Of a stretch of 9,106 nucleotides of DNA, positions 1 through 6,718 are shown in pieces (position 1 is the first letter of the stretch; the number at the start of each line of letters is the position of its first letter). Under the pieces are notes generated by a model. That model searched no databases, had not been told where the DNA came from, and saw nothing but the letters and a program-made list of their open reading frames with translations. The stretch comes from Actinomycetes bacterium (GTDB taxonomy: Bacteria; Actinomycetota; Actinomycetes; Actinomycetales; Cellulomonadaceae): contig JAEXEM010000058.1 of NCBI GenBank assembly GCA_023401045.1, positions 1-9,106 on the forward strand. The letters are read 5' to 3'. Made by a program: the position numbers and the translations under genes.

Positions 1-556
1 GGTCGGTCGCGGTGTACCCGGGCTCGACGGCGTTGAACCGCACGTCCGGGTGCGCCTTGGCGTACTGGAGCGTGAGCATGGTCGCGGCCGACTTCGACGC
101 CGCGTACACGGCGCTGCGCAGGTGGAACTCGGGCCGGTCGGGGTTCGTCGCCGCCCAGAACGACCCGGCGCTGCTCGACACCGTGACGACGTTCGGGTGG
201 GGCGCCTTGCGCAGCAGCGGCAGCGCCGCCTCGGTGACGCGGACGATCCCGACCGCGTTCGTGTCGAAGACCCGCAGCGCCGACGGCCCGTCGAGGGTGG
301 GCTCGGCGATGCCGGCGTTGTTGACGAGGACGTCGAGGCGCCCCTCGGCGGCGTCGATCTCCGCGAGCGCGCTCGCGACGGACGCGTCGTCCGTGACGTC
401 GAGCCGCACGCAGCGCGCACCGACGGAGGCCGCGGCGGTGGCGCCGCGCCCGGCGTCGCGTGCGCCGACGTAGACGACGTGCCCGGCCTCGACGAGCTGG
501 CGTGCGGTCTCGAGACCGATGCCCTTGGTGGCGCCGGTGATGAGGGTGACGTTCAT
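1..556 (-). CDS. SDR-family NAD(P)-dependent oxidoreductase, C-terminus cut by window edge
   Basis: A cytosolic Rossmann-fold oxidoreductase of the classical short-chain dehydrogenase/reductase family; the substrate cannot be told from sequence. The 185 visible residues hold the cofactor motif TGATKGIG (residues 7-14), an LDVTD segment (about 52-56) that normally contacts the adenine ring, NNAG (79-82), a serine cluster VSSSAGS (126-132) with the likely catalytic Ser, the catalytic pair Y151 and K155 in YAASK, and PGYTATD (179-185) at the edge. Lys11 and Arg33 (in GARD after the second strand) suggest a preference for NADP(H). The Ser-to-Tyr gap is 22-24 residues rather than the usual 12-13, so a small insertion sits there. 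The ATG start has AGGA 7 bases upstream. About 50-60 residues should be missing. The gene follows the small kinase after 251 bases with a long hairpin between them, so it is probably transcribed separately. Family certain, substrate unknown. Confidence 0.93.
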   Translation of the reverse strand, partial: MNVTLITGATKGIGLETARQLVEAGHVVYVGARDAGRGATAAASVGARCVRLDVTDDASVASALAEIDAAEGRLDVLVNNAGIAEPTLDGPSALRVFDTNAVGIVRVTEAALPLLRKAPHPNVVTVSSSAGSFWAATNPDRPEFHLRSAVYAASKSAATMLTLQYAKAHPDVRFNAVEPGYTATD

Positions 557-637
557 GGGTGGGTCCTCTCGACGTGCGTGGCCCCGTGCGGGCCGACGCG
601 AACGTATGTGCGGACGAGGGACGCACCCAGCCCCCTC

Positions 638-671
638 CCGAGCCGGGGGCCCGGCAGGACCCCCGGCTCGG
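638..671 (-). terminator. Long GC-rich hairpin, possible intrinsic terminator between kinase and SDR gene
   Basis: A perfect 12-base inverted repeat: CCGAGCCGGGGG (638-649) and CCCCCGGCTCGG (660-671) around a 10-base loop. It lies about 137 bases past the kinase stop and 80 bases before the SDR start. No T-tract follows on either strand, as is common for actinobacterial hairpin terminators. A smaller 5-bp hairpin (GGCCC/GGGCC, 786-798) lies just after the kinase stop. Between the long hairpin and the SDR gene, TACGTT (minus strand, 606-601) could be a -10 element, but I see no good -35 box. A terminator is likely; a regulatory or protein-binding site is also possible. Confidence 0.45.
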
Positions 672-807
672 CGCTCCGGCACGGCGCGCAACGTGCGGAC
701 GCTGCGTCCACGTCCTGGTCGGAGGTGCACCCGCGCCGGGCCCCCGGGTCGCCGGCCGCCTCGCCGACGGCACGTCCGCGCGCGGGGCCCGCCGGGCCGC
801 TGCGCTC

Positions 808-1341
808 TCAGGCGAGCAGGTACGCCTCGCTCGCGACGGCTGCCCGCACCGTGGCCAGCGTCTCGTCCGGGGTCTGCGCCGTCGTGTCGACGACGTGGCG
901 CTCGAGCGCTCCGAGGTCGGCGAACTCGTCCCACATGGCCGTCACGGGCCCCTCGTCGACCAGCGCCCCGGCCTCGGTGCGTGCCTGCGCCCGCCGCAGC
1001 GTCTCGTCCCGCGCAGGACGCAGCACGACGTAGTGCAGCCGGACGGAGGCCCGGCCCGCGCGCACGTGAGGAAGCATCCAGGGTCCGACGATCCCGTCGA
1101 CGACCGTCGTGAAGCCCCCACCGGCGTACGTCCACGCCGCGGCACCCACGACACCCATGACGGTGCGGTTCTGCGCGTCCGCCTCCGGCAGGTACGGCGG
1201 CACCACGCCCGCGACGATGACGTGCCAGAAGTCGTCGGTGTGCAGGTGCACCGCCCGCTCGTAGCCCGTGGCGAGCCTGCGGGCGGTCGTCGTCTTGCCG
1301 GCACCCGGCGGTCCGGTGAGGACGATGACGTCGGCAGGCAC
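808..1341 (-). CDS. Small P-loop kinase / AAA-type ATPase of unknown substrate
   Basis: A 177-residue single-domain P-loop protein that probably phosphorylates a small molecule. Numbered from the GTG at 1341, it has a Walker A GPPGAGKTT (10-18) right after the first beta strand, a TDDFW segment (35-39) where CPT-like kinases carry a catalytic or substrate-binding Asp, a VVDGIVGPWMLP strand (80-91), and an arginine-rich lid helix (RPARDETLRRAQAR, about 108-121). This pattern resembles chloramphenicol-phosphotransferase-like, gluconate-kinase-like and zeta-toxin-like kinases, but nothing fixes the substrate. A GTG at 1368 would add 9 residues. I prefer 1341 because the P-loop is then at the usual distance from the N-terminus and a TACGCT hexamer ends 7 bases upstream, which fits a leaderless mRNA; neither start has a Shine-Dalgarno sequence. 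It lies downstream of tRNA-Pro and its terminator, so it probably has its own promoter. Confidence 0.85.
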   Translation of the reverse strand: MPADVIVLTGPPGAGKTTTARRLATGYERAVHLHTDDFWHVIVAGVVPPYLPEADAQNRTVMGVVGAAAWTYAGGGFTTVVDGIVGPWMLPHVRAGRASVRLHYVVLRPARDETLRRAQARTEAGALVDEGPVTAMWDEFADLGALERHVVDTTAQTPDETLATVRAAVASEAYLLA

Positions 1342-1348
1342 GTGCCCG

Positions 1349-1354
1349 AGCGTA
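1349..1354 (-). promoter_or_regulatory. Candidate -10 box for a leaderless kinase transcript
   Basis: On the minus strand TACGCT (1354-1349) matches the TANNNT pattern of actinobacterial -10 elements and ends 7 bases before the GTG at 1341. That would place the transcription start at or next to the first base of the start codon. No recognisable -35 box lies 16-19 bases upstream. The inference rests on spacing and on the lack of a Shine-Dalgarno sequence. Confidence 0.3.
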
Positions 1355-1398
1355 CGGGCAGCCGGCACGGCCGCGCGGGACGAGCGGGGGAAGATGCA

Positions 1399-1434
1399 CG
1401 GAGGCCCGCACCACCGAAGTGGTGCGGGCCTCCG
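1399..1434 (-). terminator. Strong intrinsic terminator after tRNA-Pro
   Basis: A perfect 16-bp stem: CGGAGGCCCGCACCAC (1399-1414) pairs with GTGGTGCGGGCCTCCG (1419-1434) around a CGAA loop. TGCA (1395-1398) and TGCA (1438-1441) can add four outer pairs across a small bulge. On the minus strand it begins 16 bases after the tRNA 3' end and is followed by TGCATCTTCCCCC, a modest T-containing tail. It should end tRNA transcription and insulate the kinase gene. Confidence 0.8.
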
Positions 1435-1449
1435 ACGTGCACGTCTCTG

Positions 1450-1523
<74 letters not shown>

Positions 1524-1525
1524 AT

Positions 1526-1541
1526 GGCTTCCGCAGAAGCC
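1526..1541 (-). other. Small hairpin in the tRNA-Pro 5' leader
   Basis: GGCTTC (1526-1531) and GAAGCC (1536-1541) form a perfect 6-bp stem with a CGCA loop, starting 2 bases upstream of the mature tRNA 5' end. It is either part of the tRNA leader, where RNase P cuts just beyond it, or the end of the transcript of the upstream membrane-protein operon, whose stop codon is at 1601. No T-tract follows it. Confidence 0.4.
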
Positions 1542-1547
1542 TCGAAG

Positions 1548-1553
1548 ACTCTA
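1548..1553 (-). promoter_or_regulatory. Candidate -10 box for tRNA-Pro
   Basis: TAGAGT on the minus strand (1553-1548) fits TANNNT and lies 24 bases upstream of the tRNA 5' end. Transcription would then start near 1541, the first base of the leader hairpin. No clear -35 box is visible in the GC-rich sequence upstream. The 77-base gap between the membrane-protein stop and the tRNA is the only room for a separate tRNA promoter. Confidence 0.3.
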
Positions 1554-1600
1554 CCGCACCGCAGGCCTCTCCCCCGACCACGCGGCCCTCCGGCGGCGCG

Positions 1601-2662
1601 TCAGACGCGTGCGCCGGCGCGCTCCTCGCGCCGGCGGCGCAGCACCTCGAGCTCGGCGCCGACGACACCGAGGACGAGCAGGTCGACGAGCAGGCCCCAG
1701 GTCGCGTCCCACTGCGAGATGCGGAAGAGGAAGAACTGGGTGACGAGGAGGCTGACGAGGACCGCCCGGCGGAACCACTCGTAGCCCTCGACGGCGTCCC
1801 GCCGCACGCGCAGCAGCCCGACGACGCACAGGACCACGCTCGCCGCCCCCGCGAGCAGCGCCCCGGTGACGACCCACCACAGGACGTCCTCACCCGCCGC
1901 CCAGGCGAGGACGGCGCGGGTGACCGTCACCGCGGACGAGCCGACGAGCACGACGACGGCGAGCCACGGCACGAACCGTGCGCGCACGAGCGTGTGGAGC
2001 ACGCGCACGACCCACGACGAGACGGCGTCCACCGGGTCGGGCAGCTCGGCGTGGTCCTCGTCGATGCTGCGCAGCAGCGCGCGGGTCTCCGCCGTCCCGG
2101 GGACGTCACCGGCGTGCGCGAGCCGCTGCTCGGCGCGGTGCCGTGCCGCGGGGGTGAACCCGCCGACGACACCGGCGACGGCCTCGTCGACGGCACCGGC
2201 GAGCGCCTCGCGCGGGTCCGGCGGTCGCCGGCCGTGCAGCGCCTCGGCGACGAGACCGAGCCCGACGACGGTCGCGTAGATGATCGCCGCGGTGGGCTCG
2301 TAGAAGTAGTCGTTGTCGGAGGTGACGAACTTGCCGACCTCGTCGACGAAGAGACCGAACCCCACGCCCCCGAGGAGCGCACCGAAGGGACGTAGCGCCG
2401 GCCCGGAGAACGACAGCAGGAGGAGGAAGGCGAGTGCCATGAGCAGCCCGCCCCAGAGGACGTGCGCGATGTGCAGCCCACCGCCGCCGAGCTGCGGGTA
2501 GCCCGTCGCGGCGAGGAACGCGCGGGTGAGCAGGACCGTCGCCGCGGTGGCGACGAGGAAGGTGCCGAGGTGGCGGGTCGCGCGCGGGTCGCGGGGCAGC
2601 CCGAGGCGCAGCAGCACGTGGGTGGTGCGTGCCGCCGCGCCTGAGGGCTGCGCCGGGCTCAC
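1601..2662 (-). CDS. Multi-pass membrane protein of unknown function, downstream of der
   Basis: A 353-residue integral membrane protein I cannot assign to a characterised family. Hydrophobic segments lie at about residues 32-52, 63-85, 93-113, 124-142, 230-255, 259-284, 299-314 and 320-340. A soluble, acidic and Ala-rich stretch (about 143-225) separates the first four from the last four. The most striking part is the segment 101-129, which reads GFGLFVDEVGKFVTSDNDYF (101-120) followed by YEPTAAIIY: D107, E108, K111, D116 and D118 are polar or charged residues in or beside a predicted membrane segment. His64 and His67 lie in the preceding helix. The C-terminus is a basic tail (LRRRREER). The GTG start at 2662 is 7 bases after the der stop and has GGCGGTGA upstream; extending further would overlap der heavily. 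It is very probably co-transcribed with der. Transport, lipid modification or stress sensing are all possible; none is shown. Confidence 0.85.
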   Translation of the reverse strand: MSPAQPSGAAARTTHVLLRLGLPRDPRATRHLGTFLVATAATVLLTRAFLAATGYPQLGGGGLHIAHVLWGGLLMALAFLLLLSFSGPALRPFGALLGGVGFGLFVDEVGKFVTSDNDYFYEPTAAIIYATVVGLGLVAEALHGRRPPDPREALAGAVDEAVAGVVGGFTPAARHRAEQRLAHAGDVPGTAETRALLRSIDEDHAELPDPVDAVSSWVVRVLHTLVRARFVPWLAVVVLVGSSAVTVTRAVLAWAAGEDVLWWVVTGALLAGAASVVLCVVGLLRVRRDAVEGYEWFRRAVLVSLLVTQFFLFRISQWDATWGLLVDLLVLGVVGAELEVLRRRREERAGARV

Positions 2663-2669
2663 GCGGACG

Positions 2670-4169
2670 TCACCGCCGGCGCTTCTCGCGCACGCGCACC
2701 GAGATGGAGATCGGCGTGCCCTCGAAGCCGAACGTCTCGCGAAGCCGGCGCTCGATGAACCGGCGGTACGTCGGCTCGAGGAACCCGGTGGCGAAGATGA
2801 CGAACCGCGGCGGGCGCGTGGAGGCCTGGGTGGCGAAGAGGATGCGCGGCTGCTTGCCGCCGCGCAGCGGGTGCGGGTGCGCCGAGACGAGCTCACCGAG
2901 GAACGCGTTGAGCTTGCCCGTCGAGATGCGGGTGTCCCACGAGTCGAGGGACTTCTCCAGCGCCGGCACGAGCCGGTCGGTGTGCCAGCCGGTCCGCGCC
3001 GAGACGTTGACGCGCGGCGCCCACTGCACCTGGACGAGCTGCTGCTCGATCTCCCGCTCGAGGTACGGGCGGCGGTCCTCGTCCATGAGGTCCCACTTGT
3101 TGTACGCCACGACGAGCGCTCGCCCGGCGTCGATGACCTGCTGGACGATGCGGATGTCCTGCTCGGTCATCGGCTGCGAGGCGTCGACGAGGACGACGGC
3201 GACCTCGGCCTTCTCGATCGCCGCCTGGGTGCGCAGCGAGGCGTAGAAGTCCGCGCCGGACGTCTGGTGCACACGGCGCCGGATGCCTGCGGTGTCGACG
3301 AACACCCACGGCTTGCCGCCGAGCGCGACGAGCTCGTCGACCGGGTCGCGCGTCGTGCCGGCGGTGTCGTCGACGACGACGCGCTCGGAGCCGACGACCT
3401 TGTTGAGCAGCGACGACTTGCCGACGTTCGGTCGCCCGACGAGCGCGACTCGCCGCGGGCCGTCCGGCAGCGGCACGGCGTGCGCCGAGATCCGCGGGAG
3501 GGCGTCCATCGCCGCGTCGAGCAGGTCGCCGGTGCCGCGGCCGTGCAGCGCGGAGATGGGGTACGGCTGCCCGAGGCCGAGCGACCACAGCACCGCGGCG
3601 TCCGCCTCGACGGCCGGGCCGTCGACCTTGTTCGCGACGAGGACGACGGGCTTGCCGGAGCGGCGCAGCAGCCGCACGACCTGCTCGTCGGTGTCCGTCG
3701 AGCCGACGGTCGCGTCGACGACGAAGAGCACCGCGTCGGCGAGGTCGACGGCGACCTCCGCCTGCTGCGCCACGCGCTTGTCGATGCCGGCGACGTCGAC
3801 CTCCCAGCCGCCGGTGTCGACGAGCGTGAACCGGCGGCCGGCCCACTCGGCCGGGTAGCTCACGCGGTCGCGGGTGACACCGGGGGTGTCCTCGACGACG
3901 GCCTCGCGGCGGCCGAGGATGCGGTTGACGAGGGTCGACTTGCCGACGTTCGGGCGGCCGACGACGGCGAGCACGGGCAGCGCGGGCTCGACGTCGGCGG
4001 CACCCTCGTCGAGACCCTCGGACCCCAGGAGGGCGAGGTCCTCGTCCTCCAGCTCGTAGTCCTCGAGCCCGGCGCGCAGGGCGCGCTCACGAGCGGCGTC
4101 GTCGACTGCGTCCACGTCGTCGGCGGGGTCGTGGGCGGCGCTCGTCAGGGTCGGGTCGGACTGGTCCAT
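2670..4169 (-). CDS. der: Ribosome biogenesis GTPase Der (EngA)
   Basis: Der is an essential GTPase with two tandem G domains and a C-terminal KH-like domain that helps assemble the 50S ribosomal subunit. In this 499-residue protein, G domain 1 has GRPNVGKST (71-79), TPGVTRD (95-101), DTGG (118-121), NKVD (180-183) and SAL (206-208). G domain 2 has GRPNVGKSS (245-253), TAGTTRD (269-275), DTAG (292-295), NKWD (357-360) and SAR (390-392). The KH-like domain covers about 400-497 and ends in a basic tail (REKRRR). All GTP-binding motifs are intact. Residues 1-62 form an acidic, Ala-rich extension absent from shorter Der proteins. The ATG at 4169 has a closely spaced GGAG; in-frame upstream sequence would run into the acyltransferase gene. 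It follows that gene by 58 bases and precedes the membrane protein by 7. Confidence 0.97.
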   Translation of the reverse strand: MDQSDPTLTSAAHDPADDVDAVDDAARERALRAGLEDYELEDEDLALLGSEGLDEGAADVEPALPVLAVVGRPNVGKSTLVNRILGRREAVVEDTPGVTRDRVSYPAEWAGRRFTLVDTGGWEVDVAGIDKRVAQQAEVAVDLADAVLFVVDATVGSTDTDEQVVRLLRRSGKPVVLVANKVDGPAVEADAAVLWSLGLGQPYPISALHGRGTGDLLDAAMDALPRISAHAVPLPDGPRRVALVGRPNVGKSSLLNKVVGSERVVVDDTAGTTRDPVDELVALGGKPWVFVDTAGIRRRVHQTSGADFYASLRTQAAIEKAEVAVVLVDASQPMTEQDIRIVQQVIDAGRALVVAYNKWDLMDEDRRPYLEREIEQQLVQVQWAPRVNVSARTGWHTDRLVPALEKSLDSWDTRISTGKLNAFLGELVSAHPHPLRGGKQPRILFATQASTRPPRFVIFATGFLEPTYRRFIERRLRETFGFEGTPISISVRVREKRRR

Positions 4170-4206
4170 GGCTCCATTGTCCCCTGCCCGGCGCACCGCT
4201 CCGTCC

Positions 4207-4228
4207 AGCCGGCCGGCCGGCACCGGCT
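4207..4228 (-). other. Weak GC-rich hairpin between the acyltransferase gene and der
   Basis: AGCCGG (4207-4212) and CCGGCT (4223-4228) can pair around a loop that is itself a run of CCGG repeats. It lies just after the acyltransferase stop, in the only gap longer than a few bases within the operon (58 bases). It could attenuate or process the transcript ahead of der, or have no role; nothing resembles a promoter there. Confidence 0.25.
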
Positions 4229-4914
4229 CAGCGTGCCGCGCGGGGGTCGTCGTCCGGCAGCGAGACACCCGTGCGGTGCTGCGCCGAGACGATGAGGGCG
4301 CCCATGGCGTCGCTCAGCGTCCGCGACGCCTGCGCGATCGCCTCGCGGCGGGGCAGGCCCGAGCCGCTGAGGTCGAGCGGCTCGCCGAACTCGACGAACA
4401 GGTCGCGGCGGACCCCCGGCAGACCGTGCAGTGACTCCCCCGTCCGGCGGGTGCCGAGGATCGCGACCGGGACGACCGGCGCCTGCCCGTGGACCGCGAG
4501 CCACGAGACCCCCGCACGCAGGTCCTCGGCCGTGCCGCGCCCTCGCGTCCCCTCGGGGAAGATGCCGACGGCCCCGCCGCGGCGCAGCACCCCGAGCGCC
4601 GACTGCAGCGCCGGCCGACCCATCGACCGGTCGACGGGGATCTGCCCCGCGGCGCGCAGGAAGGCACCGACCGGGCCGCGGAAGAGCTCGGCCTTGACGA
4701 GCACGTGCAGCGGACGCGGGGACGCTCCGACGAGCAGCGGCCCGTCGAGCAGAGTCACGTGGTTCGCGGCCAGCAGCACCGGACCCGTCCGCGGCACGAG
4801 GTCCGCCCCCGCGACGTGCGTGTCCCACACGACGTGGGCGAGGAACCGGCCGACCTGCCGCCCCCACACCGGTCCGGCCGGCGACGGCACGTGCGGGTCG
4901 TGGTGGTCGCTCAC
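4228..4914 (-). CDS. 1-acyl-sn-glycerol-3-phosphate acyltransferase-like protein (PlsC/LPLAT family)
   Basis: A 228-residue acyltransferase expected to move an acyl chain onto a lysophospholipid at the inner membrane face, as in phosphatidic acid synthesis. The catalytic HX4D motif is NHVTLLD (H52, D57). Motif II-like PVDRS is at 93-97, FPEGTR at 119-124 holds the glycerophosphate-binding EGTR, and VPVAILG (148-154) is the fourth block. There is no clear signal peptide or long membrane helix, so it probably attaches peripherally. The GTG start overlaps the cmk stop as GTGA (4911-4914) and lacks a good Shine-Dalgarno sequence, so translation probably depends on reinitiation after cmk. Acyltransferase genes next to cmk also occur in other bacterial groups. 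The true acyl acceptor, phosphatidate synthesis or remodelling of another lipid, cannot be read from sequence. Confidence 0.92.
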   Translation of the reverse strand: MSDHHDPHVPSPAGPVWGRQVGRFLAHVVWDTHVAGADLVPRTGPVLLAANHVTLLDGPLLVGASPRPLHVLVKAELFRGPVGAFLRAAGQIPVDRSMGRPALQSALGVLRRGGAVGIFPEGTRGRGTAEDLRAGVSWLAVHGQAPVVPVAILGTRRTGESLHGLPGVRRDLFVEFGEPLDLSGSGLPRREAIAQASRTLSDAMGALIVSAQHRTGVSLPDDDPRAAR

Positions 4915-5612
4915 CGCTGTGCCGCGAGCGTGCGCTCGACGACGTCGAGCACCGCGGTCACGGTCTGCTCGAGGTCGAGCAGCGAGGAGTCCACGGTCGT
5001 CACGCCGTCGGCGGCGACGTGGAACTGCACGACCGTCGAGTCGTCCGCGTCGCGGCGCACCACCTGGTCGTGCGTCGCCGCGATCGCCGCGGCGTCGTCG
5101 GTGCCGTGCAGCTCGCGGGCCCGGCGGGCGAGGCGTGCCTGCTCGTCGGCGGTGAGCAGGACACGCACGTCCGCGTCCGGGGCGACCACGGTCGTGATGT
5201 CACGCCCCTCGGCGACGACACCGCGCCCGCCGGACCAGCCGCCGGCACGCTCGGCCTCGATGACGGCCCGCTGCCGCCGGCCCAGCTCGGCGCGCGCGTC
5301 GAGGTTCGTCGCGACGGCGCTCACCGCCGAGGAGATCTCCGTCGTGCGGATGTCCGCGGCGACGTCCCTGCCGTCGACCTCGAAGGTCGGTGCCGCGGGG
5401 TCCAGCCCGAGGTCGAGGGGCATCGCCCGCACGGCCGCGGCGACCGCGGCGGTGTCGGTGAGCTCGACGCCCTGGTCGAGGCACCACCACGTGGCCGCAC
5501 GGTACATCGCGCCCGTGTCGAGGTACGCGAGCCCGAGCCGGCGCGCGACCTCCCGCGACACGCTCGACTTGCCGGACCCCGACGGTCCGTCCACCGCCAC
5601 GACGGTGCTCAA
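4911..5612 (-). CDS. cmk: Cytidylate kinase ((d)CMP kinase)
   Basis: It phosphorylates CMP and dCMP with ATP in pyrimidine nucleotide recycling. The 233-residue protein has the P-loop GPSGSGKSS (9-17), the DTGAMYRA segment (32-39), TEISSAVSAVA (91-101), RRQRAV (112-117) and EGRDI (135-139), all hallmarks of bacterial Cmk, and the length is normal (about 220-230). The start is TTG at 5612: it overlaps the tyrA stop as TTGA and has a perfect GGAGG 8 bases upstream. Longer in-frame extensions would lie inside tyrA. The C-terminal lid reads RDADDSTVVQFHV (187-199) where the usual form is R-D-x-x-D-x-x-R followed by A-P-L; the last Arg is Val194 and the APL is missing. Family assignment is firm; the lid difference could affect nucleotide handling. 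Confidence 0.95.
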   Translation of the reverse strand: MSTVVAVDGPSGSGKSSVSREVARRLGLAYLDTGAMYRAATWWCLDQGVELTDTAAVAAAVRAMPLDLGLDPAAPTFEVDGRDVAADIRTTEISSAVSAVATNLDARAELGRRQRAVIEAERAGGWSGGRGVVAEGRDITTVVAPDADVRVLLTADEQARLARRARELHGTDDAAAIAATHDQVVRRDADDSTVVQFHVAADGVTTVDSSLLDLEQTVTAVLDVVERTLAAQR

Positions 5613-6718
5613 CTCACCAGCCTCCAACCCCGAGCGGCCAGCTCGGTCTCCAGGTGCTCGGCGCGCGAGGGCAGCACCGAGATGGACGTCATGCCGACCG
5701 GGCGACCGGCGGCGTGCTCGATCTGCAGGTCCTCGATGTTGACCCCGGCGGCACCGACGTCGCCCATGAGGCGCGCCAGCTCCCCTGGGCGGTCCGGCAC
5801 GAGGACGGTGACGACCGCGTACTGCTTGCTCGCGCCACCGTGCTTGCCGGGGATGCGCGCGACGCCGGCGTTCCCGTCGGCGATCGAGCGGGCGATCGTC
5901 GCGAGCGCGCCGAGCTCGACGTCCTCGGGCCCGCGGGCCGCGGCTGCGAGGTCGAGCGCCCCGACGACGACGTCGAGGTCGTCGCGCAGGCTCGCGAGGA
6001 CGTCGCGCACGGCCGCGGCGTTCGCCGCGAGGATCGACGTCCACAGCGCCGGGTCGGACGCCGCGAGCCGCGTGACGTCCCGCAGGCCCTGGCCCGCGAG
6101 CCCGAGCGCCTCCTGACCGACCCCCCGCAGCCGTGCGGCGACGAGCGAGGACGCGAGCTGCGGCACGTGGGAGACGACCGCGACGGCCGCGTCGTGCTCG
6201 TGGGCGTCCATCGTCACCGGGACCGCCCCGAGGTCGACCGCGAGGTGCCGGACGGCCAGGAGGGCGTCGTCGCGCGAGGCGCCGGAGTCCGCGATGACCC
6301 AGGGCCGGCCGAGGAAGAGGTCCGGCACGGCCGCCGACGGCCCGGAACGCTCCCGGCCCGCCATCGGGTGCGAGCCGACGTACCGGGTGAGGTCGGCCCC
6401 GGAGTCGCGCAGCTCGCGCAGCACGTACCCCTTGACGCTCGCGACGTCGGTGACGACGGCGTCCGGGTGGCGCGTGAGCGCCTGCGCCACGACGTCGGCC
6501 GTGACGTCCGGGGGCGCGGCGACGACGACGAGCGTCGGCTCGGGGGTGCCCGCCGTGACGGGCGCCCCGGCACCGACGTCGCGCGCGAGGGCGAGCGCCG
6601 TGCGCGACGGGTCCTCGAGCTGGACGTCGACGCCGTGCTGGCGCAGCGCCAGCCCGACGGACGTGCCGAGCAGCCCGGTGCCGACGACGCGCACCGGGCC
6701 CAGGGTGGCGACGCTCAC
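5609..6718 (-). CDS. tyrA: Prephenate dehydrogenase with C-terminal ACT domain
   Basis: It oxidatively decarboxylates prephenate to 4-hydroxyphenylpyruvate, the committed step to tyrosine. The 369-residue protein starts with a Rossmann fold (GTGLLG, 13-18). DVASVKG (91-97) and SHPMAG (116-121) follow, with the conserved His117. DAHEHDAAVAVVSHVPQL (171-188) is the alpha-helical domain signature, and GLRDVTRLAASDPALW (211-226) and RIPGKHGG (288-295) come next. Residues about 299-365 form an ACT domain (VTVLVPDRPGELARLMGDV, 303-321), which suggests allosteric control, probably by an aromatic amino acid. The GTG start overlaps the rluB stop as GTGA (6715-6718), without a strong Shine-Dalgarno sequence. 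No chorismate mutase domain is attached. Tyrosine synthesis is otherwise unrepresented here, so its presence between rRNA modification and CMP kinase genes reflects conserved gene order rather than shared pathway. Confidence 0.96.
   Translation of the reverse strand: MSVATLGPVRVVGTGLLGTSVGLALRQHGVDVQLEDPSRTALALARDVGAGAPVTAGTPEPTLVVVAAPPDVTADVVAQALTRHPDAVVTDVASVKGYVLRELRDSGADLTRYVGSHPMAGRERSGPSAAVPDLFLGRPWVIADSGASRDDALLAVRHLAVDLGAVPVTMDAHEHDAAVAVVSHVPQLASSLVAARLRGVGQEALGLAGQGLRDVTRLAASDPALWTSILAANAAAVRDVLASLRDDLDVVVGALDLAAAARGPEDVELGALATIARSIADGNAGVARIPGKHGGASKQYAVVTVLVPDRPGELARLMGDVGAAGVNIEDLQIEHAAGRPVGMTSISVLPSRAEHLETELAARGWRLVS
5621..5625 (-). promoter_or_regulatory. Ribosome binding site that fixes the TTG start of cmk
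   Basis: GGAGG on the minus strand (5625-5621), inside the 3' end of tyrA, is 8 bases upstream of the TTG at 5612. It is among the best Shine-Dalgarno sequences in the window. Downstream in-frame GTG codons would be too far from it and would remove residues before the P-loop strand. Confidence 0.75.

Noticed and set aside
808..1368. Kinase as a zeta-type toxin in a toxin-antitoxin pair
   Set aside because: There is no small antitoxin gene on either side, and the fold alone does not show toxicity.
1601..2896. A longer, 431-residue version of the membrane protein
   Set aside because: The extra N-terminal part is an off-frame reading of the der 3' end; the GTG at 2662 fits gene spacing and the first membrane segment.
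2526..4295. Very long plus-strand open frame (589 codons) opposite der
   Set aside because: Long antisense frames are expected in GC-rich genes. Its composition is Arg/Asp/Val-rich without motifs, while the minus strand encodes a complete Der.
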